Part shown: one piece after another, positions 16,999-27,900 of the stretch | Position numbering within the stretch: position 1 is the stretch's first letter | Layout: each line of letters opens with the position of its first letter | Made by a program: the position numbers and the translations under genes | Source of the DNA: Polaribacter vadi | GTDB taxonomy: Bacteria; Bacteroidota; Bacteroidia; Flavobacteriales; Flavobacteriaceae | NCBI RefSeq assembly: GCF_001761365.1 | Contig: NZ_CP017477.1 | Coordinates: forward strand, 3,400,001-3,464,000 | DNA: 64,000 bases | Direction: 5' to 3' | The notes under the pieces: generated by a model | Seen by the model: only the letters and a program-made list of their open reading frames with translations | What the model was told of the DNA's origin: nothing | The model's database searches: none

Positions 16999-17067
16999 TT
17001 TTCTAGAGGTAAAGAGTAAAAATTTCTTTATATTTAAGTATAAATTTTGCATGCAAATTAAAATGTA

Positions 17068-17183
17068 TTCGACAAGCTCAGACTGACATTTTTAGCTAAA
17101 TTATTTTTCTTAAATGAATAAAATTAATTGTATTTTACAATATTAATACATACTAACAATGTTACACTAAGCTTGTCGAAGTG
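17068..17183. repeat. Interspersed inverted repeat of the TTCGACAAGCT type
   Basis: TTCGACAAGCTCAGACTGAC at 17068-17087 recurs inverted and slightly changed at 17163-17181 (ACACTAAGCTTGTCGAA). About 75 bp of A/T-rich sequence lies between. Sequences of this kind are scattered repeats in Bacteroidota genomes. No coding potential is seen here. Confidence 0.55.
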
Positions 17184-17199
17184 TTTTTAAATACTAAAA

Positions 17200-18093
17200 A
17201 TGTCTATTAAAGTTTCTAAAATTTCTAAAGTTTACGGTTCTCAAAAAGCATTAAATAATGTTTCTTTTTCTGCGGATAAAGGTCAGATTATTGGTTTTTT
17301 AGGACCAAATGGTGCAGGGAAATCAACCATGATGAAAATCTTAACAGGTTTTATAAAACCTAATGAAGGTAACGTTTTTGTTGATGATATTGATGTTTTA
17401 AAAAATCCATTAGAAGCTCAAAAAACAATTGGGTATTTGCCAGAGCATAATCCAATCTATAAAGATATGTTTGTGCGTGAGTATTTACAGTTTCAAGCCT
17501 CAATTTTTAAAGTTGATAAAAGCCACATAGAAATTTGCATTGAAAAAGTTGGCTTAATAGAGGAAGCACATAAAAAAATCCATCAACTTTCAAAAGGATA
17601 TCAACAAAGAGTAGGTTTAGCTGCTGCAATTTTACACAATCCAACAGTGTTAATTTTAGATGAGCCAACCACAGGTTTAGATCCAAATCAATTAGTAGAA
17701 ATTAGACAATTGATCAAAGATTTGGGTAAAGAAAAAACGGTCTTATTTTCCACACACATTATGCAAGAAGTGGAAGCAGTTTGCGATCGAGTTATCATCA
17801 TAAAAAAAGGAGAAATTTTGGTTGATAAAAAATTATCAACTCTAAAAGAAAACAAACAACAAGTTATAGAAGTTACTTTTAATGTTCAAGTTGATCAAAA
17901 ACTTTTCAATCAATTTGAAAATTTATTATCAGCAGTAAATAATCAAGAAAATACTTGGCAACTAACCTTTAATTCTACTGAAGATATGCGTTCAAAAATC
18001 TTTGATTTTGCTCAAGAAAATAACTTGAAAATTTTAGGATTAACTGCTCAAAATAAAAATTTAGAAACACTTTTTCGAGAGGTTACTGCGTAA
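17200..18093 (+). CDS. gldA: Gliding motility-associated ABC transporter ATP-binding protein GldA
   Basis: The cytoplasmic ATPase of the Gld ABC transporter, 297 residues, the usual GldA length. Walker A is GPNGAGKS (35-42), the signature LSKGYQQ is at about 130-136 and Walker B VLILDEP at 150-156, followed by TTGLDPNQ. The close match in length and the C-terminal domain support GldA over a generic ABC-2 ATPase. In other gliding Flavobacteriaceae GldA works with GldF and GldG, which are usually encoded elsewhere, as appears true here. A terminator shared with the convergent HAD gene follows. Confidence 0.85.
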   Translation: MSIKVSKISKVYGSQKALNNVSFSADKGQIIGFLGPNGAGKSTMMKILTGFIKPNEGNVFVDDIDVLKNPLEAQKTIGYLPEHNPIYKDMFVREYLQFQASIFKVDKSHIEICIEKVGLIEEAHKKIHQLSKGYQQRVGLAAAILHNPTVLILDEPTTGLDPNQLVEIRQLIKDLGKEKTVLFSTHIMQEVEAVCDRVIIIKKGEILVDKKLSTLKENKQQVIEVTFNVQVDQKLFNQFENLLSAVNNQENTWQLTFNSTEDMRSKIFDFAQENNLKILGLTAQNKNLETLFREVTA

Positions 18094-18095
18094 AA

Positions 18096-18127
18096 AAAAC
18101 GGCTACAAAATAAAATTGCAGCCGTTT
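18096..18127. terminator. Bidirectional terminator between gldA and the HAD gene
   Basis: AAACGGCT and AGCCGTTT form an 8-bp stem around an A-rich loop, flanked by A- and T-rich tracts, between convergent genes. Confidence 0.65.
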
Positions 18128-18148
18128 CAAATTAAAATATTTATAACA

Positions 18149-18799
18149 TTATTCAGTCAAATATTGATACGCTTCCAATAACGTTGGAAAAACTAATTGA
18201 CTTCCAGCTTCTTTTAATTCTTCTTCAGAATATTGAGTTAAAATTCCAATAGGAATCATGCCTGCTAATTTTGCAGCAGTTGTGCCAGCTAAACTATCTT
18301 CGAAAACCCAAATATTTTTAAAATCAGGTTTTTTAAAACTTAAAGCACTTGCTAAAGAAATATAAGCTTCAGGAGCTGGTTTTGGTTTTTCATAATCTTG
18401 CACACCAAAAACTACTGGGAAATCTAACTCCAAATGATGAACACTATTCTTTAAAAACTGTTTTGTTGCGTTACTTGCAATTCCATAAGGGATTTTTTTA
18501 TCCGATAAAAAAGAAGTAATTTCTCTGACTCCAGGTAATAATGTAGGGATTGTAAAATGGACATCTAAATGTTTATCTTTCAATAAAAATAAGTCTTCAG
18601 CACGTTTTTCTTCACCAATAACACTGCAATAATATTCTGCAATTAACATGGGAGAACCACCTGCATGACTTTTAGGAAATGGCGCAATTTCTTGATTAAA
18701 TAGTTCTCTAAAAGCACTTGACCATGCATTACCATGACTTTTAAAACTATTAACAACAACACCATCAAAATCGAATAAAAATCCTTTAGGCAATTTCAT
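18149..18799 (-). CDS. HAD-superfamily phosphatase, beta-phosphoglucomutase-like
   Basis: A cytosolic Mg-dependent phosphatase of 216 residues. Motif I is FDFDGVVVNS (D10, D12), motif II is ASNATK, motif III is KPKPAPEA and motif IV is VFEDSLAG. The helical cap sits after motif I, as in subfamily IA enzymes acting on sugar phosphates. Its start overlaps the FAD-dependent sugar oxidase gene by 14 nt, so the two are translationally coupled. The likely task is to release a sugar or sugar alcohol that the oxidase then uses, but the substrate is inferred only from the pairing. Confidence 0.82.
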   Translation of the reverse strand: MKLPKGFLFDFDGVVVNSFKSHGNAWSSAFRELFNQEIAPFPKSHAGGSPMLIAEYYCSVIGEEKRAEDLFLLKDKHLDVHFTIPTLLPGVREITSFLSDKKIPYGIASNATKQFLKNSVHHLELDFPVVFGVQDYEKPKPAPEAYISLASALSFKKPDFKNIWVFEDSLAGTTAAKLAGMIPIGILTQYSEEELKEAGSQLVFPTLLEAYQYLTE

Positions 18800-20111
18800 T
18801 TATTACTTTTTTTGCTTTTGCGTTTACTAATTTGGTTAAATAAGGATTTAAAAACTTATTTGTGGGATCTAAGTTTGATCTTAATTCCTTAAAAGCTTCC
18901 CATTTTGGATACACTCGCGATAACTCTACGTCTTTAGCAGAAAAACGTTTACCCCAATGAGGTCTTCCTCCATGTTTTAAGAATATTTTTTCCACACTTT
19001 TAAAAGCTTCGTAAGTATCTGCTGTTGCTGCATTTCTAGAAACACAACCCATGGTTACAATATCTTGTTTGTAAGCATAACTTAGCCAAGAGGTATCTTT
19101 TTTTACAAAACGAACATCCATAGGAATATGAATAAACGATTTGTTGCTCCACTTATTAATTTCTGTTTTTAACTCATCAAAAACTTGTGGAAATTTATCT
19201 AAAGCAATTGTCCACTCTGCTAATTCTAAAGTAGATCCTCTAGATTTTGTTACTGTAGCTTGATATAGGGTTCCTTTATGTTCTTTTTTAGAACTGAAAA
19301 ATGCCTTCGCTAAAATTTTATTTGCAATAGAAGTTATCCAAGGATAAATGTGAGAATATTTGTATAAAATTTTAGAAGCATTTCTTCTATGTTTTAAATA
19401 TTTTGGACCATTATTTTCTACAATTTTTGTGTCTGGTTTAATTTTATCCCCAGTAATTACATATCCTTTATCAGTATGTGGCAACCATAAAATTCGTAAA
19501 AAATCGTGTTCTTTAAGTCTACTTTTAATTTTAGGTAGCCATTCACTATCTTTTTCTGGTCTTTCTTTTACATGAAGTGTATAACTTTTTTCGCATTTAA
19601 AAGTTATGGTAGACATAACACCTAACATTCCTAAAGAAACTCTAACAGCATCCATCAAATCATCTTCTTCAGTAATTGTTTTTATAGATCCATCTGCAAG
19701 GACTAACGTACATTCAATCATGTATTCAGATAGCAATTTGCCACTTGTACCATGAGTTCCTGTAGCTAAAGCACCACCAATGGTAATTGTATTGATATCT
19801 GGTAAACAAGGTATACACCATCCAACAGCCTCAATAGCTTCTAAAAAATCTCCAAGAATTAAGCCAGATTGAACTGTAACTGTTTTTTTGTTGTAATCGT
19901 AAGAAACAATTTTGTTATAACTTGTCATATCTATCAAAGCATCTGTACCTGCAGCAATGTCTGCAGATGATTGCTTGTTACCAAAGAAACGAATCTTATC
20001 ATTTTTAGCAATTACTTCACTAAGTTTTTCTTCTGAAGTAATTTTATAAAGTGATGTATAGTTGTGTTTAATATTTTCGTTCCAACTTACCCAAGTGTTT
20101 TTTTGTTTCAT
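18786..20111 (-). CDS. FAD-linked oxidase, D-arabinono-1,4-lactone oxidase family
   Basis: A flavoprotein of 441 residues from the family of aldonolactone and polyol oxidases. The N-terminal FAD-binding domain shows RFFGNKQSS, TVQSGLILGDF and GTHGTSG. The C-terminal substrate domain ends with HWGKRF, which carries the catalytic HWGK element, and FLNPYL. A histidine for covalent FAD attachment is not obvious at the usual N-terminal position (RFFGNKQ instead of an SGHS-type motif), so FAD may be bound non-covalently. The coupled HAD phosphatase suggests a route from a phosphorylated sugar or polyol to an oxidised product. A -7-like element lies at 20132-20139 on the minus strand. Confidence 0.85.
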   Translation of the reverse strand: MKQKNTWVSWNENIKHNYTSLYKITSEEKLSEVIAKNDKIRFFGNKQSSADIAAGTDALIDMTSYNKIVSYDYNKKTVTVQSGLILGDFLEAIEAVGWCIPCLPDINTITIGGALATGTHGTSGKLLSEYMIECTLVLADGSIKTITEEDDLMDAVRVSLGMLGVMSTITFKCEKSYTLHVKERPEKDSEWLPKIKSRLKEHDFLRILWLPHTDKGYVITGDKIKPDTKIVENNGPKYLKHRRNASKILYKYSHIYPWITSIANKILAKAFFSSKKEHKGTLYQATVTKSRGSTLELAEWTIALDKFPQVFDELKTEINKWSNKSFIHIPMDVRFVKKDTSWLSYAYKQDIVTMGCVSRNAATADTYEAFKSVEKIFLKHGGRPHWGKRFSAKDVELSRVYPKWEAFKELRSNLDPTNKFLNPYLTKLVNAKAKKVINEIA

Positions 20112-20131
20112 AACATTTAATTTTGGTTAAA

Positions 20132-20139
20132 CAAAATTA
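20132..20139 (-). promoter_or_regulatory. -7 element of the oxidase/HAD operon
   Basis: On the minus strand TAATTTTG matches TAnnTTTG, about 20 nt before the ATG of the FAD oxidase. Confidence 0.5.
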
Positions 20140-20253
20140 CAGAATATTTACTATTATTTTGATTTTACTGTGTTAAGAAAAACCAAAATGTACAAATCGT
20201 AAAATTTACATATACTATTTATCAAAATATTAAAAAATATTCTTTCAATGAGG

Positions 20254-20281
20254 TTATTTGATAAAAATAACTATCAAATAA
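20254..20281. repeat. Inverted repeat downstream of dnaE
   Basis: TTATTTGATA and TATCAAATAA form a 10-bp A/T stem with an 8-nt loop, 45 nt past the dnaE stop. It may stop dnaE transcription but lacks a good T-run. Confidence 0.35.
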
Positions 20282-20325
20282 ATAAATTTAATACCTAGTT
20301 TTATAAAATATACTTCGAAATTCCT

Positions 20326-23300
20326 TTAATTCAACTTAAAATCTATCTGCTGACTCTCTAAAGTTGCCAACAATTCATTAGAAACATTAATTTTTGTGTT
20401 TCTGCTTGGTAAACTTACTTCAATTTTTTCCTTGGCATCCCAAACTGTAAAGTTTAAAGATTGTTTACCTGGATTGTTTTTTAAAATAGTTTCTAAATTT
20501 AAGATGGTGTTTTCTTTAATATCATCTAACTGAATTTTTATGGTGATTTTTTTACAAAGTTCATCCATAATATCATGTAACAGTTTCATTTCTGTAAACT
20601 TTAATCTTGGTTCTCCAGCAACACCTGTTTCTTTATTTGTCCAGCCAGGTTGAATTGTAGAACGCACAAATAAGAATGAATTTGGCACTAAAAAGTGTTT
20701 CATTCTTAAATAGTCTTCTCCAAAAATCCTAAATTCGTTGCTGTCTCCATAATCTTCAATTATAAACATTGCCCAGCCTTTTCCTGCTTTAGATACTCTG
20801 TGTTGTACATCAGTTATGATTCCTGCAAAAGCCAAATTCATGCCCACATATTTTGCGAGATCACCTTTAAAATATTTTAAAGACGCATTGCAAAAAATCA
20901 TTTCATTTTTAAAATCATCTAAAGGATGAGCAGAAATATAAATACCAATTACTTCTTTTTCTTGCGATAAAAGCTCCATAGTTCCCCAAGTTTCACATTC
21001 AGGAATATCGGGTTCTGGAAATTGCACTGTTGATGCTTCTCCAAACATAGAAACTTGTGCAGAATTTTCGTTTTCTTGATATTTACTTCCGAATTTCATA
21101 GCACGTTCTAAAAAGGTTAATCCTTTTTCATCAGTGGCAAAATATTGAGCTCTATGTGTATCTGTAAAAGAATCGAAAGCTCCTGCTTTAATTAAACTAT
21201 CAAAAGATTTTTTGTTAGCTGCTCTTAAATCTACACGTTTTGCTAAATCAAAAATCGATGAATAATGACCATTTTCTTCTCTTTCTTTAATGATAGCTCT
21301 AACAGCTGCAGCACCAACTCCTTTAACAGCTGCCATTCCAAAACGAACAGCACCTTCTGCATTTACAGAAAACTTTAAGAAAGATTCATTTAAATCTGGA
21401 CCTAAAACTGCTAATCCCATTCGTTTACATTCCTCCATAAAAAAGGAAACAGCTTTAATATCATTCATATTATTAGAAAGTACAGAAGCCATATATTCTG
21501 CAGGATAATGTGCTTTTAAATAGGCAGTTTGATACGCAATCCAAGCATAACAAGTAGAGTGAGATTTGTTAAAAGCATAACTTGCAAAGGCTTCCCAGTC
21601 TTTCCAGATTTTCTCTAAACTTTTTTCATCATGTCCGTTTTTTCCTGCTTGTTCAATAAATTTTGGTTTCATTTTATCTAAAACCGCAATTTGCTTTTTA
21701 CCCATCGCTTTTCTTAAAACATCGGCTTCACCTTTGGTGAAATTTGCCAATTTTTGCGAAAGTAGCATTACTTGCTCTTGATATACTGTAATTCCATACG
21801 TTTCAGCCAAATACTCTTCCATGGCTGGTAAATCGTATTCAATATCTTCTGTTCCGTGTTTTCTATTGATAAAACTCGGAATATATTCCATAGGTCCAGG
21901 TCTGTACAAGGCATTCATGGCAATTAAATCTGCAAAAACGGTCGGTTTTAAAGAACGCATGTGTTTTTGCATTCCTGGAGATTCATATTGAAAAATACCA
22001 ACAGTTTCTCCTCTTTGGAATAACTCGTATGTTTTTACATCATCTAAAGGAAAAGTTTCTGGATCTAATACTACATCATGTTTGGCCTTTACAATTTTTA
22101 CGGTGTCTTTAATTAAAGTCAGCGTTTTTAACCCCAAGAAATCCATTTTTAACAAACCAGCAGATTCCACTACAGAGTTGTCAAATTGGGTTACATACAT
22201 ATCAGAATCCTTTGCCAAAGCAACAGGAACATAGTTTGTAATATCTCCAGGCGTAATAATTACACCACAAGCATGAATTCCTGTATTTCTAACAGAACCT
22301 TCTAAAATTGTAGCTTTATTAATCGTTTCAGAAACCAAATCGTTTCCAAAAGACATGTGTCTTAATTCTTCAACAAGTTGTTTTTCTTCTGCACGTAAAC
22401 CAGCAACTTTTCCCTTACTTTTTGCATCATCACCAAAAATGTTTTTTAGTTTGATGCCTGGAATTAATTTCGCAATTCTATCAGCTTCAAAAAGTGGTAA
22501 ATCTAAAACTCTGGCTGTATCTCTAATAGATGATTTTGCAGCCATAGTTCCATAAGTAATAATCTGCGCCACTTGATTTGCACCATATTTATCAATTACA
22601 TAATCCATAACTCTTCCACGACCTTCATCATCAAAATCAATATCGATATCTGGCATGGAAACCCTTTCAGGATTTAAGAAACGCTCAAAAAGTAAATCGT
22701 ATTTAATAGGATCTATATTGGTAATCCAAAGACAGTAAGCAACCACAGAACCAGCAGCAGAACCACGTCCAGGGCCTACAGCAACATCCATATTTCTGGC
22801 TTCTCTAATAAAATCTTCAACAATTAAAAAATAACCAGGATATCCTGTTTTTTCAATGACGGATAATTCAAAATCTAAACGTTCTTTAATAGATTCTGTA
22901 ATTTCTCCATAACGTTTTTTGGCGCCAACAAAAGTTAAGTGTTTTAAGAATTCGTTTTCTCCACGTTTTCCACCATCAATTTTATCTTCTTCATATACAA
23001 ACTCTTCTGGAATATCAAAAGCAGGTAATAAAACGTCTCTTGCTAAGGTGAAAATTTCAATTTTATCGACAATTTCTTGAATATTACTAATCGCTTCTGG
23101 CAAGTCTGCAAAAAGCGTTTTCATTTCTTCAGTAGATTTGAAATAGTACTCTTCATTTGGCAAACCATACCTATAACCACGACCTTTTCCTTTTGGAGTC
23201 GCTTGTTTTTCGCCATCTTTTACACACAATAAAATATCATGTGCATTTGCATCTTTTTTCTCTAAATAAAAAGTATTATTGGTAGCTACAATTTTAACGT

Positions 23301-24666
23301 CGTGATTTTTAGAAAACTTCAACAAAGTTTCATTCACGATGTTTTCATCTTGCTGATTATGACGCATCAACTCAATATAAAAATCGTCTTTAAATTCTTC
23401 TTTCCACCAAAGCAAAGCTTCTTCAGCTTGTTTTTCTCCCAGATTTAAAATTTTACTAGGAACTTCACCATACAAATTTCCAGTTAAAACAATAATATCT
23501 TCTTTATATTTTTTGATGATTTCTCTATCAATTCTGGGTACATAATAAAAACCATCAACAAAAGCTGTGGAAGACATTTTTGCCAAATTATGATATCCTT
23601 TTTTGTTTTTCGCGAGTAAAACAACTTGATATCCATTATCTTTTACAGACTTGTTTTTATGATCTTCACACACATTAAACTCACAACCAACAATTGGTTT
23701 CATTGGAGTTGCTGCAGTTTTATTGTGATTTAAAATAGCACTCACAAAATGAAAAGAAGCCATCATGTTTGCAGTGTCTGTCATAGCAACAGCTGGCTGA
23801 TTATCTTTAGCAGCAGCTGCTACAATATTGGCAATTTGCATGGTAGATTGCAAAACCGAAAACTGTGTATGGTTGTGTAAATGCGAAAACTGAACATCTT
23901 TTAATTCAGCTAAACCTTCAGAAGTAGAAATAGTTTCTTTAACGTCTTTTAATTTCTCTAAACGTTTTCGAATCTTATCACTTTCCTTTTTAAGGTTGAT
24001 GTGTTTTAAGCCAATTAATTGAATTGGTTTTGGATTTGCTTCCGAGAAATTTTTAAAATAATCTGCATCAACATCTAACTGTTCTTTAGTGTATTCTCGA
24101 ATACGAATCAATTCTAAAAAACAACGAGTAGTAGCTTCCACATCTGCTGTTGCATTATGAGCTTCATTAAAATCGGTACCAAATAGATGTTTGTGTAATT
24201 CTGTTAATGTTGGTAATTTAAATTTACCTCCTCTTCCTCCAGGAATCTGGCATAATGTAGCCGTTTTTTCTGTACACGTATCTAAAATAGGAAGTTTAGC
24301 TAAAGGAGTTTCAACACCTAATCTATGGAACTCACAACCCATAATATTAAGGTCGAATTGTAAATTCTGACCAACTATAAATTTTGTTTTAGATAAGGCT
24401 TCATTAAAAAGATGCAATCCTTTTTCTAAATCGATACCTTCTTGTGCTGCTAATTCTGTTGAAATTCCATGAATTCTTTCAGCATCAAAAGGAATGTTAT
24501 AGCCTTCTGGTTGTATTAAGAAATCGTTATGTTCTAAAACATTTCCCATTTCATCATGCAGTTGCCAAGCAATTTGCACACACCTTGGCCAATTGTCTGT
24601 ATCTGTAATTGGAGCATTCCAACTTTTAGGTAAACCTGTGGTTTCTGTATCGAAAATTAAGTACAT
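20326..24666 (-). CDS. dnaE: DNA polymerase III alpha subunit with fused N-terminal 3'-5' exonuclease
   Basis: The main replicative polymerase, 1446 residues. Residues 1-185 form a DnaQ-like DEDDh exonuclease: D6 and E8 in FDTETTGL, D105 in NLQFDLN, and H170 with D175 in HNATADVEA. A PHP domain begins at about 258 (SHLHNHTQFS). The polymerase core carries PDIDIDF near residue 690 and GRGSAAGS just before it, and the C-terminus has an OB-fold region. In the PHP domain the usual TDHGNM element reads TDTANM, so a metal-binding histidine is replaced by T298. A fused exonuclease is common in this phylum and explains why PHP activity could be dispensable. A -7-like box lies at 24712-24719. Confidence 0.95.
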   Translation of the reverse strand: MYLIFDTETTGLPKSWNAPITDTDNWPRCVQIAWQLHDEMGNVLEHNDFLIQPEGYNIPFDAERIHGISTELAAQEGIDLEKGLHLFNEALSKTKFIVGQNLQFDLNIMGCEFHRLGVETPLAKLPILDTCTEKTATLCQIPGGRGGKFKLPTLTELHKHLFGTDFNEAHNATADVEATTRCFLELIRIREYTKEQLDVDADYFKNFSEANPKPIQLIGLKHINLKKESDKIRKRLEKLKDVKETISTSEGLAELKDVQFSHLHNHTQFSVLQSTMQIANIVAAAAKDNQPAVAMTDTANMMASFHFVSAILNHNKTAATPMKPIVGCEFNVCEDHKNKSVKDNGYQVVLLAKNKKGYHNLAKMSSTAFVDGFYYVPRIDREIIKKYKEDIIVLTGNLYGEVPSKILNLGEKQAEEALLWWKEEFKDDFYIELMRHNQQDENIVNETLLKFSKNHDVKIVATNNTFYLEKKDANAHDILLCVKDGEKQATPKGKGRGYRYGLPNEEYYFKSTEEMKTLFADLPEAISNIQEIVDKIEIFTLARDVLLPAFDIPEEFVYEEDKIDGGKRGENEFLKHLTFVGAKKRYGEITESIKERLDFELSVIEKTGYPGYFLIVEDFIREARNMDVAVGPGRGSAAGSVVAYCLWITNIDPIKYDLLFERFLNPERVSMPDIDIDFDDEGRGRVMDYVIDKYGANQVAQIITYGTMAAKSSIRDTARVLDLPLFEADRIAKLIPGIKLKNIFGDDAKSKGKVAGLRAEEKQLVEELRHMSFGNDLVSETINKATILEGSVRNTGIHACGVIITPGDITNYVPVALAKDSDMYVTQFDNSVVESAGLLKMDFLGLKTLTLIKDTVKIVKAKHDVVLDPETFPLDDVKTYELFQRGETVGIFQYESPGMQKHMRSLKPTVFADLIAMNALYRPGPMEYIPSFINRKHGTEDIEYDLPAMEEYLAETYGITVYQEQVMLLSQKLANFTKGEADVLRKAMGKKQIAVLDKMKPKFIEQAGKNGHDEKSLEKIWKDWEAFASYAFNKSHSTCYAWIAYQTAYLKAHYPAEYMASVLSNNMNDIKAVSFFMEECKRMGLAVLGPDLNESFLKFSVNAEGAVRFGMAAVKGVGAAAVRAIIKEREENGHYSSIFDLAKRVDLRAANKKSFDSLIKAGAFDSFTDTHRAQYFATDEKGLTFLERAMKFGSKYQENENSAQVSMFGEASTVQFPEPDIPECETWGTMELLSQEKEVIGIYISAHPLDDFKNEMIFCNASLKYFKGDLAKYVGMNLAFAGIITDVQHRVSKAGKGWAMFIIEDYGDSNEFRIFGEDYLRMKHFLVPNSFLFVRSTIQPGWTNKETGVAGEPRLKFTEMKLLHDIMDELCKKITIKIQLDDIKENTILNLETILKNNPGKQSLNFTVWDAKEKIEVSLPSRNTKINVSNELLATLESQQIDFKLN

Positions 24667-24711
24667 AAAATGGCTTTTTTAATGATGAGGTTGTACGTTT
24701 AAAACGGACTA

Positions 24712-24719
24712 CAAATTTA
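24712..24719 (-). promoter_or_regulatory. -7 element of dnaE
   Basis: On the minus strand TAAATTTG fits TAnnTTTG, 45 nt before the dnaE ATG. No -33 TTG is evident. Confidence 0.45.
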
Positions 24720-24868
24720 AAGATTTGTTCTTGAAATATATTAGAAAATTACATCTTTTATAAAGATATAGAATTTATTTTTTGAACCTTCTTAATGCCA
24801 TCCTTTTATAATATTAAGAAACTTTTAAATTAAGATTAATTCTATATCAATGTTAATACTTAACAAGC

Positions 24869-24895
24869 TTGCTAGTCTTTTGAAGCATAGTTTTG
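24869..24895 (+). promoter_or_regulatory. Promoter of the Oar-like receptor
   Basis: TAGTTTTG at 24888-24895 (-7) and TTG at 24869-24871 (-33), 16 bp apart, lie 32 nt before the ATG. Confidence 0.6.
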
Positions 24896-24927
24896 GTGCT
24901 AATTAAAATCTTAATTTAACTAAACTT

Positions 24928-27900
24928 ATGAAATTATCAGTAGTAAAAATTCGTTTAACCATTAGTATGATGATTGCTTTTGGATTCCTATTTTTCAACA
25001 TTCAACAATCTTTTGGGCAAGCTACAAATGCTTTAATAAAAGGAACGATAACAGATAGTAGTGGAGAACCTTTAATGGGTGCAACTATTATTGTTAAAAA
25101 TACTTCTACAGGTTTTACTTCAGGAACTACAACTAATGAAAACGGAGGTTATAAAATTCAACAATTACCTTTAGGAGGTCCTTACAATGTTACAGCAATG
25201 TATTTAGGATTTAATGATGTAACTAACAAAGGGTTTATTTTAAACTTAAGTGATGCATTAGTTGTTGATTTTGTTTTACAGGAATCTTCAACATCTTTAA
25301 ATGAAATTATTGTTTCTACAAATAGTATTTCTAAACGTATTCAACAAATGGGAGCTTCCACCAAAATTGGAGAAAGTCAAATTAAAAATTTACCATCTGA
25401 AGGAAGAAACTTTACAAGACTTACCAGTTTATCTCCTTTACAAGGTGCAGGTAGTTTAAATTTGGGAGGACAGAGAAGAACATCTACCAATGTAACTATT
25501 GATGGTGTTAATTTTAGAAACACTTTAACAGCCGGAGAAATAGGAAGAGGACCTTATACAATTTCTCAGGAAGCTATCAGAGAATTTGAAGTTTCTACAA
25601 ATGATTATGATGTAACACAAGGACGACAAGGAGGAGGTTCTATAACTTCAGTTACAAAATCTGGAACTAATGATTTTGAAGGAAGTGCTTTTTTTTATCA
25701 TAGAGCAGATAATTTACAGAGTCAATATACTATTCAAGGTGAAAAAAGAGAAGCAGATTTTTACAACTCGCAATCTGGTTTAAGTTTAGGAGGACCATTA
25801 ATTAAAGATAAATTACATTTTTTCTTAGTCTATGAAAGACAAGATGCAGGAGACCCTCAGTTTATTGCAAATATTCAGAATGATAATGATGCTAATAGAT
25901 TACAAATTTCTGAAACAAGTTTAAATAGATTCTTACAAATTGGTAGAGACAAATATGGTTTAAGTAACTCTAAGCAAGTAGGGCAATTTGATAGAGTAAC
26001 AGAAGCTAATAATCTATTTTTAAGGTTAGATTGGCAAATTAATGATAAACATAGATTAACGTTTAGAAACTTATACAATAAATGGGACAATCCTTTAAGT
26101 GTAAGTGATAATTCTAATATTGAGGTGGCTGAATCTTTTTCAGATTTTGTGTCTCATGAAAACAGTATGTTTCTTTCTTTACGTTCTTCTTTTTCACCAA
26201 GTGTAACTAATGAATTTAAAGTACAATACCAAAGAGCAGAACGTCTTTATACACCAAATTCAGAATTGCCTTCACAAAACATACCAAGAGCAATAGTACA
26301 AGTAGAGTCAATTTTACCAAATGGAAATACGAGTAATAGAAGTGTACAATTAGGTGGACAACGTTACACACCAGAAACTAATTTAGAAAACCAAATACAA
26401 ATATCTAACACTACCTATGTTAGTTCAGGTAAATTCAACTTTACCTTTGGTACAGATAATTTAATTACTTCTTTAGAAACACAATTATCTAATGAACAAA
26501 ATGGACGTTTTTTCTTTGATTCTTTAGATGATTTTGATAATTTAAATCCTTCTAGATATGCACGTGAAGTACCTTTGCAAGGGTCTACTTTGGTGAAGCA
26601 AACTGTTTTAGATTTGTCAGTTTTTGGTCAAGTAGAATTTGATATAAATCCAAATTTAAACTTTGTTGGAGGAATACGTTATGATGCAACAGCATTTGTA
26701 GATGCAGCAGAATTTAATCCTTTAGTGTATCAAGAACTAGGAATTCGTACAGATGAAAAGCCAGAAGATTTTGATAATATTCAACCAAGATTTCAATTAA
26801 CTTGGAATATCAAAGGAAATGATACCGATATTTTAAAATTAGGAGGAGGTGTATTTACTTCTCAACCTCATTATTATGCGCAAGTAAACAATATCCAAAA
26901 TAGTGGAACTTTATTAGGTGCAATTGATGTTACAGGTGCAAATGTTCCTACACCAGACTTTATTGGTTATAGAAACGACCCAAGTTCTGTGCCAGGAGTT
27001 CCTGCTGGAGTTACCCCTTTCTCTACAATAAATGCTGTAAGTCCAGATTTTGAAGTGCCAACAATTTACAAGGCAAATATTAACTATACACACTTTTTTG
27101 GAGATAGATATAGTTTAGGGCTTAATGCAGTTTTTAGTCATACTAAAAATAATTATGTGTATCAAGAAACAAACTTAGTGGCAGAACCTTATTTTGTTAC
27201 TCCACAAGGTAGAGAGGTTTTTGTGCCTGCAAATACTATTGCAGCAAATGGTAGAACAGATTGGACAGCATCTAGAGTTTCTGATTTAGTTGGTAGAACT
27301 TTGGTTTTGAATTCAGACGGAATATTAGATAACCTTGCTTTGGTTTTAGAAGGAGCTGCTAAAATTGGAACTGATGGGTATTTAAATGCAAGTTTTACGT
27401 TAAATAGTTCTAAAGACAACTCTTCTTATAATTGCTGTGTTGCAAATACGTCTACATTTCTTCCTGTAAGTGGAGATCCAAGAGATTTAAATTATGGGTA
27501 TTCAGATAATCATTTTGATACTAAAGTAGTAGTAAATGGAGCAACACCAACTTGGAAAGGTTTTACATTAGGAGCAACAATTGTTGGAACTGGTGGTACA
27601 AGATATTCTCTAAAATCTGGTGGAGGTAGAAGTGCAAATGGAGATTTTAATTTAAGTAATGAAATTGCTTATGTTTTTGATCCTAATGATGCAAATACTC
27701 CTCAGGAAATTAAAGATAGTTACAATCAAGTTTTAAACGATCCAGAGACTTCAGAAGGTTTTAAAGAATATTTAAAAGAAAGTTTTGGCGGTTTTGCAGA
27801 AAGAAATGGAGGAAAAAATCCTTTTAGTGCAACTGTAGATCTACGTCTTCAGAAAAAGTTTAATTTATCTAATGATAAACATGCTTTAGAACTTTCTGCC

